Source of the DNA: CAZJHX01 sp964545715
GTDB taxonomy: Bacteria > Myxococcota_A > UBA9042 > GCA-2863065
DNA length: 64,000 nt
Assembly: GCA_964545715.1 (NCBI GenBank)
Contig: CAZJHX010000024.1
Span: forward strand, 19,291-83,290
Direction: 5' to 3'
The position numbers and the translations under genes were made by a program. The notes under the pieces were generated by a model. That model was given only the letters and a program-made list of their open reading frames with translations, was not told the origin of the DNA and made no database searches. Positions 28,650 to 38,164 of this stretch are shown one piece after another; positions within the stretch are counted from its first letter, which is position 1; every line of letters begins with the position of its first letter.

Positions 28650-29921
28650 ATGGCACGCCTTCGTTTATCGCTTGTCGTCCTCTTGCTCGCCTCCTGTGGG
28701 ATCGAGCCCAACCCGAGCCCGGGCGATATGAGCCAGTGGCCGACCACCGGCAGCGGCGACGAAACCGGGGCTGACGATACCGGGGTGGGCGACACGACCG
28801 GGACCGGCGACGAGACGTCGGACACCAGTGAGACGTCCGACACAGGTGATGACACCGGCACCAGCGACACCACCGACACTGGGGATGTGACCACGGACGA
28901 CACCACGGCTGTCGATAGCGGCGACGACATCGGGCACCCCGACGACACCGGGGACGACACGGGCGATGACACGGGCGATGACACGGGCGATGACTCGCCG
29001 CCGCCACCCCCGCCGCCGCCGCCGCCGCCGGAGCCGACCGACTGCAAAGGCCTGATCGACTGTGCGCTCGGGTGCGACGGCGGCATGGCTGGGTGCGCCG
29101 ACGAGTGCGCGGACGCTGCGGAATCCGACGCGGCCGCCGAGAGCTTCTTCCAGTTTGTGGAGTGTCTGGTCGACGTGTGCGGGCCGGAGCCTTCAGCGGA
29201 GTGTTTTGGCAAGGCCGCGCCGACCGACTGCGCAGAGTCGTTCCTGGCGTGCGTCTCCGGGACCGAGCCGCCGCCGCCACCACCGCCGCCGCCGCCGCCC
29301 GAGGACAAGGCCTGCGCCAACGTCGCCGATACGGCCCAGTTGGCGGGTGGTGACGCTGCCGAGGTGTCGTACGACTGCGCGCTGTCCTGCATCGGGCAGG
29401 CCTCGGCGTGCGCGTCGCAGTGCATCGGCGGCAAGCTGGGGATCAGCGACGACTGCGCCGGCTGCTTTGGCGAGCTGGTCAACTGTGCCGTCACCAAGTG
29501 TCTGGGGGCGTGCGCGTCCGATCCGCAGAGCGGCGCGTGCCTGAAGTGTCAGGAGGAGAGCGGCTGTTTGGAGGATTTCGAGGACTGCGCGGGCATCGCC
29601 TTCCCGGTGGATTCGCCGCCGCCAGATCCGCCTCCTCCGCCGCCGGACCCCGGCTTCTGTCTGCCGGTCGAGCTGGCGCAGGCGATCGGCCCCGACGAGT
29701 ACGGCTACTGCAAGACGATGCTGGTCAACGGCACCGAGCCGTGCGGTAAATCGTACGAGCTCTTTGACCAGTGGGTGGGATGCTGCGTCTCCGAAGTTCT
29801 GGAGGTCGGGCTGCCGCCGGCGAGCCAGTGGTACGAGAACGAGGCGTGCCTCAATTCGCTGCCCTGCGACGTGGTGCTGGACCAGACCTGGCAGGCGCTC
29901 AGCCAGTGCGGCGTCTTCTGA
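28650..29921 (+). CDS. Cys-rich lipoprotein with Asp/Thr repeat tether and poly-Pro linkers
   Basis: A 423-aa lipoprotein (lipobox LLASC) whose residues about 30-115 are an Asp/Thr/Gly tether built from DTGDD-type repeats. A run of eleven Pro follows, then a Cys-rich module (about 130-205), a second poly-Pro linker, a second Cys module (about 225-310) and a third Cys-containing C-terminal part. The second module (CALSCIGQASACASQC, ISDDCAGCFGELVNCA, CLKCQEESGCLEDFEDCAG) matches the C-terminal module of the 23807-25345 protein. Both proteins therefore display the same disulfide-rich unit on long flexible stalks. Function unknown; adhesion or matrix roles are possible. Confidence 0.72.
   Translation: MARLRLSLVVLLLASCGIEPNPSPGDMSQWPTTGSGDETGADDTGVGDTTGTGDETSDTSETSDTGDDTGTSDTTDTGDVTTDDTTAVDSGDDIGHPDDTGDDTGDDTGDDTGDDSPPPPPPPPPPPEPTDCKGLIDCALGCDGGMAGCADECADAAESDAAAESFFQFVECLVDVCGPEPSAECFGKAAPTDCAESFLACVSGTEPPPPPPPPPPPEDKACANVADTAQLAGGDAAEVSYDCALSCIGQASACASQCIGGKLGISDDCAGCFGELVNCAVTKCLGACASDPQSGACLKCQEESGCLEDFEDCAGIAFPVDSPPPDPPPPPPDPGFCLPVELAQAIGPDEYGYCKTMLVNGTEPCGKSYELFDQWVGCCVSEVLEVGLPPASQWYENEACLNSLPCDVVLDQTWQALSQCGVF
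28944..28991 (+). repeat. 12-bp tandem repeat encoding the Asp/Thr/Gly tether
   Basis: Three identical units GACACGGGCGAT (28956-28991), preceded by a degenerate unit (28944-28955), in the coding frame DTGD. Such exact in-frame repeats can expand or contract by replication slippage and change tether length. A CCG-rich poly-Pro tract follows at about 28999-29035. Confidence 0.7.
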
Positions 29922-29971
29922 GCCGCTGACTCAGCCTCATATCCTGAAAGTCCCTCGGAACATAATTGAGT

Positions 29972-29984
29972 TGTACATTGTATA
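29972..29984. promoter_or_regulatory. AT-rich site resembling the TATAC-N3-GTATA element
   Basis: TGTAC-ATT-GTATA at 29972-29984 differs by one base from the inverted repeat found at 841-853 and 62035-62047 and has the same 3-nt spacer. It is in the only AT-rich patch between the lipoprotein gene ending at 29921 and the gene at 30070. It may be a promoter or operator for the latter; weak evidence. Confidence 0.25.
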
Positions 29985-30007
29985 ACTTCCTGTGTTATGT
30001 TTACGTT

Positions 30008-30034
30008 GGCCCGCTGTTTGAGGAAACGCGGGCC
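30008..30034 (+). promoter_or_regulatory. strong hairpin in the 5' region of the gene at 30070
   Basis: GGCCCGC...GCGGGCC arms extended by GTTT/AAAC give an 11-bp stem with a single bulged T and a GAGG loop. It is not followed by a T-tract, so it is unlikely to be a simple terminator. It lies 35 nt upstream of the GTG at 30070 and could be a leader structure, or the end of a short RNA transcribed from the AT-rich patch at about 29960-30000. Confidence 0.4.
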
Positions 30035-30069
30035 ACCGTGTGAGGACTCGGTTAAGTTGTGAGGATAAA

Positions 30070-30939
30070 GTGGCTACCAGGAGACCTGCAGGACCGCATG
30101 GTCCGCGCGCCCGTCTGACGGCGTCACAGTGTGCCCCCGTGCCCGATTTGTCTGTTCCAGCGTATTGGAACACGTGCAATGGCACGTCGGATCGCACCGG
30201 CGGCGGCACCTTCTTTCTAGTCGTACTCGTCGGCATCGCGCTCGTCGCCGTAATGTTCGTGGTCCTGGGCCCCGACATGCGGGGCTCGCGAGCGCGCGCA
30301 GACAACGCTCCCGTGGACCGTCGCGCGACGCAGCGGAGGCCCGTTCAGTCCCTACCCATCGCCGTCATCGCACCCGTTCAGCGCGCCCGGGCGGTTGCGC
30401 CGGCCCGTGTGGAGGAGCACGCCTTCGAGGATCCGACGCCGAGCGACGCGTCCATCGGGCGCGCGCTGGCCAACGCGGGTCACGGTGCCGAGCTGACGCG
30501 GCTCGCCGACACTCTGACGCGCGGGCAGGGCTTCGACGGCCTGTGGGGCATGTCCCCGTCAAAAGCCGCTACGTCGCTGTCCCGCGCTGGGCTGGTGGAC
30601 GGCTGGCGGCGCTTGAAGACAGGTGAGCGGACGGAGTTTCGCGGCGGAGCCCCCGACGGCGCCCGCGTAGCCGTTCAGTTCGTCAACGAGGCGCTGTACG
30701 CGCTGGTTCTCACGGTCCCCGGCCCTTGTCCGACGTGTGGCGCCGGGCTGAGCGAGACGCTTGGAGCCGCTCAGCTGGACTGGGACGCGGTCGACACCTT
30801 CAGCCTGCGCTCGACGGCTCAGCTCTGCACGGGCTGGCGCGTCGAGGGCGGTGGCATCGTGGCGACGTGCAGCACGCCCACGCACACCAGCCTGGTCGCC
30901 ACCTGGGAGACCGGACTCAATCAGACCTTCAACGAGTAG
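30070..30939 (+). CDS. single-pass membrane protein, unknown function
   Basis: A 289-aa protein with one TM (FFLVVLVGIALVAVMFVVLG, about residues 48-67), preceded by a basic cytoplasmic segment. Beyond it lie an Arg/Ala/Pro-rich linker and an extracytoplasmic domain with a CPTC pair and two further Cys (residues about 215-270). I chose the GTG at 30070 because GAGG lies 6-9 nt before it; an in-frame GTG at 30040 is less likely. No family recognised. It sits alone between a lipoprotein gene and a convergent symporter gene ending 5 bp away. Confidence 0.55.
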   Translation: MATRRPAGPHGPRARLTASQCAPVPDLSVPAYWNTCNGTSDRTGGGTFFLVVLVGIALVAVMFVVLGPDMRGSRARADNAPVDRRATQRRPVQSLPIAVIAPVQRARAVAPARVEEHAFEDPTPSDASIGRALANAGHGAELTRLADTLTRGQGFDGLWGMSPSKAATSLSRAGLVDGWRRLKTGERTEFRGGAPDGARVAVQFVNEALYALVLTVPGPCPTCGAGLSETLGAAQLDWDAVDTFSLRSTAQLCTGWRVEGGGIVATCSTPTHTSLVATWETGLNQTFNE

Positions 30940-30944
30940 TCGGC

Positions 30945-32312
30945 TCAGCCCGAGCCTTGTCCTGACGTCTTCCCTTCTGCGAAGCGCGCGAAGTAATCCT
31001 TGGTCGCGGCCATGACCCGCGGCGCCAGGATCGCCGTCGCCAGCAGGTTGGGGAAGGCCATCATGGCAAAGCTGGTGTCCAGCAGGTTGACGACCAGGTC
31101 CGCGCTCCAAACGGCCCCGAGAAAGAGCCCGCCCAGATAGATGATGTCGTACACCCGCGCGCGCTCGGCGCCGAAGAGGAAGCTGAAGCACTTACGCCCG
31201 TAGTAAGAGTAGCCGAACATGGTGGTCAGGCCGAACATGACCACCACCAGCATGAGCGCCACGGCGCCGAAGTGGCCCATCGCGCCCTCGAAGGCGTCGC
31301 CGGTCAGTCCGGAGCCGCGCACGCCCTCGCCGCGCCACTGGCCGTCGGACAGGACGACCAGCGCGGTCAGCGTGCAGACGACGATGGTGTCGATGAAGGG
31401 GCCCAGCATGGCGACCAGGCCCTCGCGCACGGGCTCGTCGGTTTTGGCGGCCCCGTGCGCCATGGGGGCGGTCCCGATGCCCGCCTCGTTGGAGAAGGCG
31501 GCGCGCTTGATGCCGGTCTGAATAACGGTCACCCAGGCGATGCCGGCCGCCCCGCCGCTGGCCGCCGTGCCGGTGAAGGCGTCGTGGAAGATCTGCGCAA
31601 AGATGGCCGGCACGGCATCGATACGCATGACGATGACCGTGATCGCCATCACCAGGTAGAGCACGCACATGGCGGGCACAAGGCGGCTTGCAACGGTGGC
31701 GATGCGCTCGATGCCGCCGAGGACGACAACGCCCACGATCAGCAGCGTGAAGATGCCGGTGATCCAGCCGGGGACGCCGAAGCTGACGTGCAGCACCTCA
31801 GCCATCTGGTTGCTCTGGAACATGGCCAGGCAGCCGATCATGCCGAAGACGGAGAAGAAGACGGCCAGGATGCGCCACTTCTTGCCGAGCCCGACCTCGA
31901 TGTAATACATCGGCCCGCCCTGGACCTCGCCCGCGCTGTCCGTGCCGCGGTACATGACGGCCAGCGTGCAGGTGAAGAACTTGGTGGCCATGCCGACGAC
32001 CGCGGCCATCCACATCCAGAAGACGGCGCCGGGTCCGCCCTGGGTGATCGCGATGGCGACGCCGCCGATGTTGCCCATGCCGATGGTCGACGCCAGGGCC
32101 GTGGACAGCGCCTGGAAGTGGTCGATCTGTCCCGGCGCGTCGTCTCGGTCGTACTTGCCGCGCAGCACTTGAACCGCGTGCCGCCCGCCGCGAAACGGCA
32201 ACAGGCGGCTGAGCAGCGTGAGATATAGTCCGACGCCAAGCAGGCCCGCCAACAGCGGCCAGCCCCAGGCGTAATCTACGATGACCGCCAGGGCGCTTTC
32301 GACCCGTTCCAT
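30945..32312 (-). CDS. sodium:alanine/glycine symporter (AGCS family)
   Basis: Imports alanine or glycine with sodium across the inner membrane. The 455-aa protein has about ten TMs. Family signatures include STIGMGNIGGVAIAITQGGPGAVFWMW-type text (read in parts: GMGNIGGVA, GGPGAVFWMW), KFFTCTLAVMYR, GGPMYYIEVGLGKKW and FSNEAGIGTAPMAHGAA. The ATG at 32312 gives the normal N-terminus (MERVESALAVIVDYAWG). The longer frame to 32474 crosses into the divergent gene region and has no family match. It is divergent from the fibrinogen-like gene at 32416 with a 103-bp shared upstream region. Confidence 0.95.
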   Translation of the reverse strand: MERVESALAVIVDYAWGWPLLAGLLGVGLYLTLLSRLLPFRGGRHAVQVLRGKYDRDDAPGQIDHFQALSTALASTIGMGNIGGVAIAITQGGPGAVFWMWMAAVVGMATKFFTCTLAVMYRGTDSAGEVQGGPMYYIEVGLGKKWRILAVFFSVFGMIGCLAMFQSNQMAEVLHVSFGVPGWITGIFTLLIVGVVVLGGIERIATVASRLVPAMCVLYLVMAITVIVMRIDAVPAIFAQIFHDAFTGTAASGGAAGIAWVTVIQTGIKRAAFSNEAGIGTAPMAHGAAKTDEPVREGLVAMLGPFIDTIVVCTLTALVVLSDGQWRGEGVRGSGLTGDAFEGAMGHFGAVALMLVVVMFGLTTMFGYSYYGRKCFSFLFGAERARVYDIIYLGGLFLGAVWSADLVVNLLDTSFAMMAFPNLLATAILAPRVMAATKDYFARFAEGKTSGQGSG

Positions 32313-32415
32313 TATGATCTGTGCCTCCGTCCGAGCGCAGATGCTAACACCATGTGGCGTCGCGTGTAGGCCAGCGGCTAACATGTCCAACAACCGTACT
32401 GCTCTGGAGGGATTT

Positions 32416-33708
32416 GTGAGGCTGCTCATCGCTTGCATCGCCTGCTCAATCGTCGTGCCCGCGGCGGCCGACACTCCACTATTGATCTCTGCGACCGGCG
32501 CGCTGCGAACCAGCGGGGCGCCTGTGGACGGGATCTACGCGCTCACGTTTGCGCTGTACGAGGAGCAGGCCGGGGGTGACGCGGTCTGGTCCGAGACGCA
32601 GGCCAAAGTGGACGTGGTCGACAGCATCTTTGCCGTGCTGATCGGCAGCGGCGTGGGCGGTGAGCCGTTGCAGGCGGCGCTGTTTGCCGGCAAAGCTGAG
32701 CTGTGGCTCGGGGTGCAGGTGGACAACGAGCCGGAGCTCGAGCGCAAGCGCGTCGCGTCGGTGCCGTACGCCATTTTGGCTGCCGGGCTGGGCTGCACGG
32801 CGTGCGTGGACTCGGCGCAGCTGGCCTCGAATCTGTCACTGGGTGGGGTGACGACCCTGGCGGGGCTGCTGGCGACGGGGCCGCTAGACTTCAACTCGCA
32901 GCCGACCAAGGGCTTTCGAGTGGAGGTTGCGGCGGCCGCCCCGGTGGCCTGTGACGCGGACCACAGCGGGTACATGTACTACGACACGACCGAGGCGGCG
33001 CTGCTCATCTGCGACGGCGTCGAGTTTCAGGGGCAGGCTGAAGCGGCGCTCGGAACACCGGGCAATCCCGCGTTGAGCTGCAACGCGATCCTGGTGGGCG
33101 GCGGCAGCACGGGGACGGGGCTGTATCACCTGGACGTGGACGGCGCCGGACCCAAGCCGGCGTTTCAGGCGATGTGCGATATGGTCACCGACGGCGGCGG
33201 CTGGACGCGGTTCAACTGGATTGGGGCGCCGTTTCCCGCGGGGCAGGACCCCCTGGCGGTGGAGGTCACAGCTTGCGCCGGGGCTGCAGTCAGCTGTTTT
33301 GGGCGCATCCCGTCCAACGTGGTCCCCAAGGACCTGATGGTGCGCGACACGAGCGCCGGACAGTATGCGCTGTGGCATTTCAACGGCAGCGAGGTCTCCA
33401 ACGGGGTGCTGGGGGCGCTACGGGACAAGAAGCAGGCGTGCTTCAAACAGAAGGCGGATTGGCAGCCGTATCTGAACACCAGCACCGAGCCTTTCTGCGG
33501 CACCGGCTGCGAGGATGGCTGCGACAGCTTCTATTACAGCAACGCGGCATGCGCGCAGATCGCTGGGTGGGGACTGGAGCTGGACGGTGACAATGGCTGG
33601 GGCTGCGCGGCGTTCAAGCTGGGCGCATCCAACGGGACCAACCCGGACTGGGCCTATCTGGACCAGCAGGACCAGAAAGACGAGTTTGGCGAGCTCTACT
33701 GGCGCTGA
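32416..33708 (+). CDS. secreted fibrinogen-like YCD/GGGW-domain protein
   Basis: A 430-aa exported protein (signal peptide [16 protein letters not shown]) from GTG 32416, which has a strong ribosome site GGAGGGATTT. Residues about 20-150 are a tail-associated beta module seen in many secreted bacterial fibre proteins ([20 protein letters not shown]...RVASVPYAI). The C-terminal part is a fibrinogen-related domain with [23 protein letters not shown] and [13 protein letters not shown], then several Cys. It is followed 3 bp later by the repeat lipoprotein gene, so the two probably form an operon. Likely carbohydrate or surface binding, by analogy with fibrinogen-related lectins (inference). Confidence 0.82.
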   Translation: MRLLIACIACSIVVPAAADTPLLISATGALRTSGAPVDGIYALTFALYEEQAGGDAVWSETQAKVDVVDSIFAVLIGSGVGGEPLQAALFAGKAELWLGVQVDNEPELERKRVASVPYAILAAGLGCTACVDSAQLASNLSLGGVTTLAGLLATGPLDFNSQPTKGFRVEVAAAAPVACDADHSGYMYYDTTEAALLICDGVEFQGQAEAALGTPGNPALSCNAILVGGGSTGTGLYHLDVDGAGPKPAFQAMCDMVTDGGGWTRFNWIGAPFPAGQDPLAVEVTACAGAAVSCFGRIPSNVVPKDLMVRDTSAGQYALWHFNGSEVSNGVLGALRDKKQACFKQKADWQPYLNTSTEPFCGTGCEDGCDSFYYSNAACAQIAGWGLELDGDNGWGCAAFKLGASNGTNPDWAYLDQQDQKDEFGELYWR

Positions 33709-33711
33709 GCG

Positions 33712-36700
33712 ATGAAGCGCGGACTCGGGATTGTGTTGGGCCTGCTTCTGGCGTGCTCCGCCGACGACGCGCCACTTGACGTGTCCGTGGCCCCGGTGGA
33801 CGTGGCGGACGTGCCGGAGGTGGCAGCGCCGCTTGTGGATGTGCCCGATGCGGTGGACGCTCAGGATGTGCCGGCGGCCCCCGATGTCGTCGGGCCCGTG
33901 GATGTGCCCGACGTGCCGGATGCGGTGGCTGACGTCGTTGAGGATGTGCCTGTCGACGACGTGGCGGTCGACGTCGCCCCCGACCTGGTGGAGGTGGTCG
34001 AGGACGCGATGGAGGACGTGGCCGTGTTGGACACGGTGGTGCCTGGTCCGACCGGCGCGTGCTGCAAGAACAGTGGCGACTGCCAGGATGACGTGCCGGA
34101 GAACACGTGCGTCGCGGATGGCGGCAGCCCCTCGCCGGGCGTCGTCTGCGCCGAGACGGGGTGCGGCAATAATGTGGCCGTGGCCTGCTGTCACTCGGAC
34201 AGCGTGTGCAATGTGGAGACGGCCGGCGGATGCTCGGCGAAATCCGGCGTCGTGATCGACGGTCCCGAGGCGTGCGTGGCGGCCGGATGCACGGGGATGA
34301 CGCCGCAGCCGTGCTGTCATCCGGACGCCAGCTGCTCGATGATCGACCCCATCACCTGCCTGGCGGCGGACGGTGTGTTGATCTACAGCGACGGCGAAGA
34401 CGACTGCACGTCAAAAGAGGCCGAGTTCGACTGTCCGGGACCTGGCGGAACGGGCGCGTGCTGCCTGCCCGATGGGTGCGAGGACCTGACGTCGCAGCTG
34501 GAGTGCGCCGCCAAGAACGGCGTCATGTTCGGGTATGGGTACACGTGCGCGGACAACGTGTGCGCGGATCACGGCAAGTGGGGCGCGTGCTGCCAGCAGA
34601 ATCTGGTGTGCGTGCAGAGCATGACCGGCACGTGCCCGACCAACTTCAGCGAGGGCGCCCTGTGCGCGTCGGTGACCTGCACGGCGGGGGCGATCAAGGG
34701 CGCCTGCTGCCTCGGCGCGAGCGCGTGCGAGGACTACTCGCAGGCCACCTGCGACCTGGAGAGCGGCAAGTATCTGGGCGCCGGGACCAAGTGCGAGGCG
34801 GACGGGGCCAAGTGTGCGGGAAAGGCGTCGGGCGCGTGCTGCAACCTGATCGATGGGGGCTGTGCGCTGGCGCCAGAGGCCGAGTTTTGTGCGGAGCCGC
34901 TGTTCTTTATCGCCGGGTCCACGTGCGCCGACGATCCCTGTCCGGAGCCGTCGGGACCGCAGCTGGCGTGTTGCCTGGCCGACGACTCCTGCCAGGACAT
35001 CACCGCGGAGGACTGCGAGGCGCTGGGCGGCGTGTCGTTCGAGGAGATCGTCTTGTGCGCGGCCAATCCGTGCGGCGGAAAAGGCATGGGCGCCTGCTGT
35101 GATGCCGCGGACGGGGCGTGCGTGCAGTCGACGCAATCCGAGTGCATCCTGCTGGGGGACTTCTACATCGACGAGGGGGTGGCCTGCGACGAGACCACGT
35201 GTGCTGAGGTCGCTCCAGGCGCGTGCTGCGTAGACAACTCCACCGGAAAGGCGTGCGCGCTGCTGGGCGAGGCGGCTTGTGCGGGGGCGGCCGGGGACTT
35301 TTTGGGGCCCAAGTCGGTGTGCACGTTTGGGATCTGCGACGGCAACGAGCCGGCGGCCGCCTGCTGCGAGGACGGGTTTTGTACCACCAAGACCAAGCTG
35401 GACTGCGTGGATGTGGACGGCGTGTATCAGGGCGCGGGATCCACGTGTGAGGCTAGCGTGTGCCAGGCGCCCCCCGACCAGCCGGGCGTCTGCTGTGCGG
35501 CGGACGGCGCCTGTAGTGGGGCCAGCGCCAACCAGTGTGTGGCGGGGGGCGGCAGCTTCTTGGGCGTGGGGCTGTCGTGCGCCGAGGCACAGTGCGGGCC
35601 GCCGGGACTGGGCGGCGCGTGCTGCAAGGCGGGGGCCTGCACGGTCATGACGCCGCAGCAATGCGTGGCCGACGGGGGCGGACCGCAGGGGCTGTTGGCC
35701 CTGTGTGGGGACGTCGGCTGTCCCGCGGCGGAGTCGGGCGCGTGCTGCCAGCCCAGTGGCTGCAGCGAGCTGAGCGAGGCGGCGTGTGACGAGCAGTTCG
35801 CGACCTTCCTGGGCGCCGGGACCTTCTGCGCCACGGCTCCGTGCGGGGCGCCGGATGAGCTGCTGCCGTGCTGTCTGCCCAGCGCCGCGTGCGAGCTGAA
35901 GGAGCTGTCGGCGTGCGCGCTCGAGGGTGGGGTCGCTCAGCAGGGCTTGTCGGCCTGTACCGCAGACGTCTGCGGCAACCCCGGTGGGGCGTGCTGCCTG
36001 GCGGATGGCGTCTGCCTGCAGCTGCCGGTGGGGGCGTGCTCGATCGCCGGCGGGCTGTCGGGGGGGCCGGGTGTGCCCTGCGGCGCGACCCAATGCGTGT
36101 CCGCAGCGGTGGACACCGGCGCCTGCTGCCTGGCGGATGGCGCGTGCTCCGAGACGACGCAGACGGACTGCGCGGCGGCCGATGGTGCGTGGTTGATAGG
36201 AGCCGCGTGCGACGATATCGCGTGCGCCCAGCCGGACCCGATCGGCGCGTGCTGTCATACAGCCACCTATGCGTGCGAGATGACGTCCGCCGCCGCCTGT
36301 CTGGCCAAGAGCGCCGCCTACATGGGGGACTCTCAGACCTGCTCAGAGGAGCTTTGTGGCGCACCGGGGGCGTGCTGCATCGGCGATGAGGGGTGCCAGT
36401 CCGCGGCTAAGAGCGTGTGCGAAGACACGCTTGGCGGCGTCTTTACGGGCGTCGGCGTACAGTGCCTGGCGGGCAGCTGCGGCGCGGTCGGTGCGTGCTG
36501 CGCGTCCAACGGGCAGTGTAGTCCGCAGCCCAAGGGCAACTGCGTTGATGACGGCGGCGCGTTCAAGGGGGATGGCGCGTCGTGCGACGACGTGAACTGC
36601 GACCCGGACTCACCGTGGGCCTGCTGCGGCATCGACGGCAGCTGCGCGGCGCTGGAGGACAGCGCGTGCGCCGCGGCCGGCGGGACATGGTTTGAGGAAG

Positions 36701-37233
36701 AGACCTGCCAGACCATCACGTGTCAGGTGCAGCCGCTGGGTGCCTGCTGCGTGGACGGCGAGTGCGCGATCAAAGGCTCGACGGCGTGCGAGTCCGACGG
36801 CGGCGACTATTACGGCGACGGTGTCCTGTGCGCGGGGGTGCAGTGCAAGAAAGATGTGCCTCCGACGGGCGCTTGCTGCCAGTCCGACGGCGAGTGCAGC
36901 GTGCTGGACCCACCGCTGTGCGACTTTTTCAACGGCGCCTACCTCGGCGACGGCACGCTGTGTGCGGACGTGGTGTGCGAGGCCAAGGGCCCATGCTGCC
37001 TGTCCGACGCCTCCTGCGTCCTGGTGACCGAGGCCCAGTGCGCCGATCAGAGCGGCGGTTGGGTCACCCAATCCAAGGTCTGCGACGTGCCCTGCGGTCC
37101 CGGCAGCCTGCTGGGCGCGTGCTGCCTGCCCGACGGCCTGTGCGCCCAACTGACGGACGCCCAGTGCCTGGCCGCTCAGGGCGCGTTCAGCCCGTACCCG
37201 GCGTTTTGCAGCCCGCAGTTCACATGCGAATAG
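33712..37233 (+). CDS. giant Cys-rich repeat lipoprotein (25 six-Cys repeats)
   Basis: A 1173-aa lipoprotein: lipobox LLLAC, an Asp/Val/Pro tether of about 95 residues (DVPDVPDAVADVVEDVP), then 25 tandem units of 37-48 residues beginning near residue 113. The consensus is GACC-x(4-7)-C-x(7-9)-C-x(9-14)-C-x(3-6)-C, with Gly-Ala before the Cys pair. Each unit has six Cys, about 150 in all. The repeats are well diverged in sequence (no near-identical DNA copies), so the array is old and kept by selection. The ATG at 33712 lies 3 bp after the fibrinogen-like gene. It is likely a long, rigid disulfide-stabilised surface stalk or adhesin; function unknown. Confidence 0.85.
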   Translation: MKRGLGIVLGLLLACSADDAPLDVSVAPVDVADVPEVAAPLVDVPDAVDAQDVPAAPDVVGPVDVPDVPDAVADVVEDVPVDDVAVDVAPDLVEVVEDAMEDVAVLDTVVPGPTGACCKNSGDCQDDVPENTCVADGGSPSPGVVCAETGCGNNVAVACCHSDSVCNVETAGGCSAKSGVVIDGPEACVAAGCTGMTPQPCCHPDASCSMIDPITCLAADGVLIYSDGEDDCTSKEAEFDCPGPGGTGACCLPDGCEDLTSQLECAAKNGVMFGYGYTCADNVCADHGKWGACCQQNLVCVQSMTGTCPTNFSEGALCASVTCTAGAIKGACCLGASACEDYSQATCDLESGKYLGAGTKCEADGAKCAGKASGACCNLIDGGCALAPEAEFCAEPLFFIAGSTCADDPCPEPSGPQLACCLADDSCQDITAEDCEALGGVSFEEIVLCAANPCGGKGMGACCDAADGACVQSTQSECILLGDFYIDEGVACDETTCAEVAPGACCVDNSTGKACALLGEAACAGAAGDFLGPKSVCTFGICDGNEPAAACCEDGFCTTKTKLDCVDVDGVYQGAGSTCEASVCQAPPDQPGVCCAADGACSGASANQCVAGGGSFLGVGLSCAEAQCGPPGLGGACCKAGACTVMTPQQCVADGGGPQGLLALCGDVGCPAAESGACCQPSGCSELSEAACDEQFATFLGAGTFCATAPCGAPDELLPCCLPSAACELKELSACALEGGVAQQGLSACTADVCGNPGGACCLADGVCLQLPVGACSIAGGLSGGPGVPCGATQCVSAAVDTGACCLADGACSETTQTDCAAADGAWLIGAACDDIACAQPDPIGACCHTATYACEMTSAAACLAKSAAYMGDSQTCSEELCGAPGACCIGDEGCQSAAKSVCEDTLGGVFTGVGVQCLAGSCGAVGACCASNGQCSPQPKGNCVDDGGAFKGDGASCDDVNCDPDSPWACCGIDGSCAALEDSACAAAGGTWFEEETCQTITCQVQPLGACCVDGECAIKGSTACESDGGDYYGDGVLCAGVQCKKDVPPTGACCQSDGECSVLDPPLCDFFNGAYLGDGTLCADVVCEAKGPCCLSDASCVLVTEAQCADQSGGWVTQSKVCDVPCGPGSLLGACCLPDGLCAQLTDAQCLAAQGAFSPYPAFCSPQFTCE
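34048..37230 (+). repeat. 25-copy protein repeat array, six Cys per unit
   Basis: Tandem coding repeats averaging about 127 bp, each opening with codons for (G)ACC and containing six Cys. Units were counted by eye from the ACC/PCC motif, giving 25. Divergence between units argues against recent expansion. Confidence 0.8.
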
Positions 37234-37381
37234 TGTGGCGGCCGCACAACACGTGCTGTTGCAAACGCGTCACACTGTCTGTGGCCCAAAGATGCTATTC
37301 GGCAGCCTGCGCGCGTGTGCCTGGTGGCGGCACGGCGTATGCAGCGTATGTGGGGTTGCGGAACACAAGACGGGAGGACCC

Positions 37382-38160
<779 letters not shown>

Positions 38161-38164
<4 letters not shown>

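Noticed and set aside
34411..36258. 615-codon open frame on the minus strand
   Set aside because: Antisense shadow of the six-Cys repeat array; its Arg/Ala composition simply mirrors the repeat codons.
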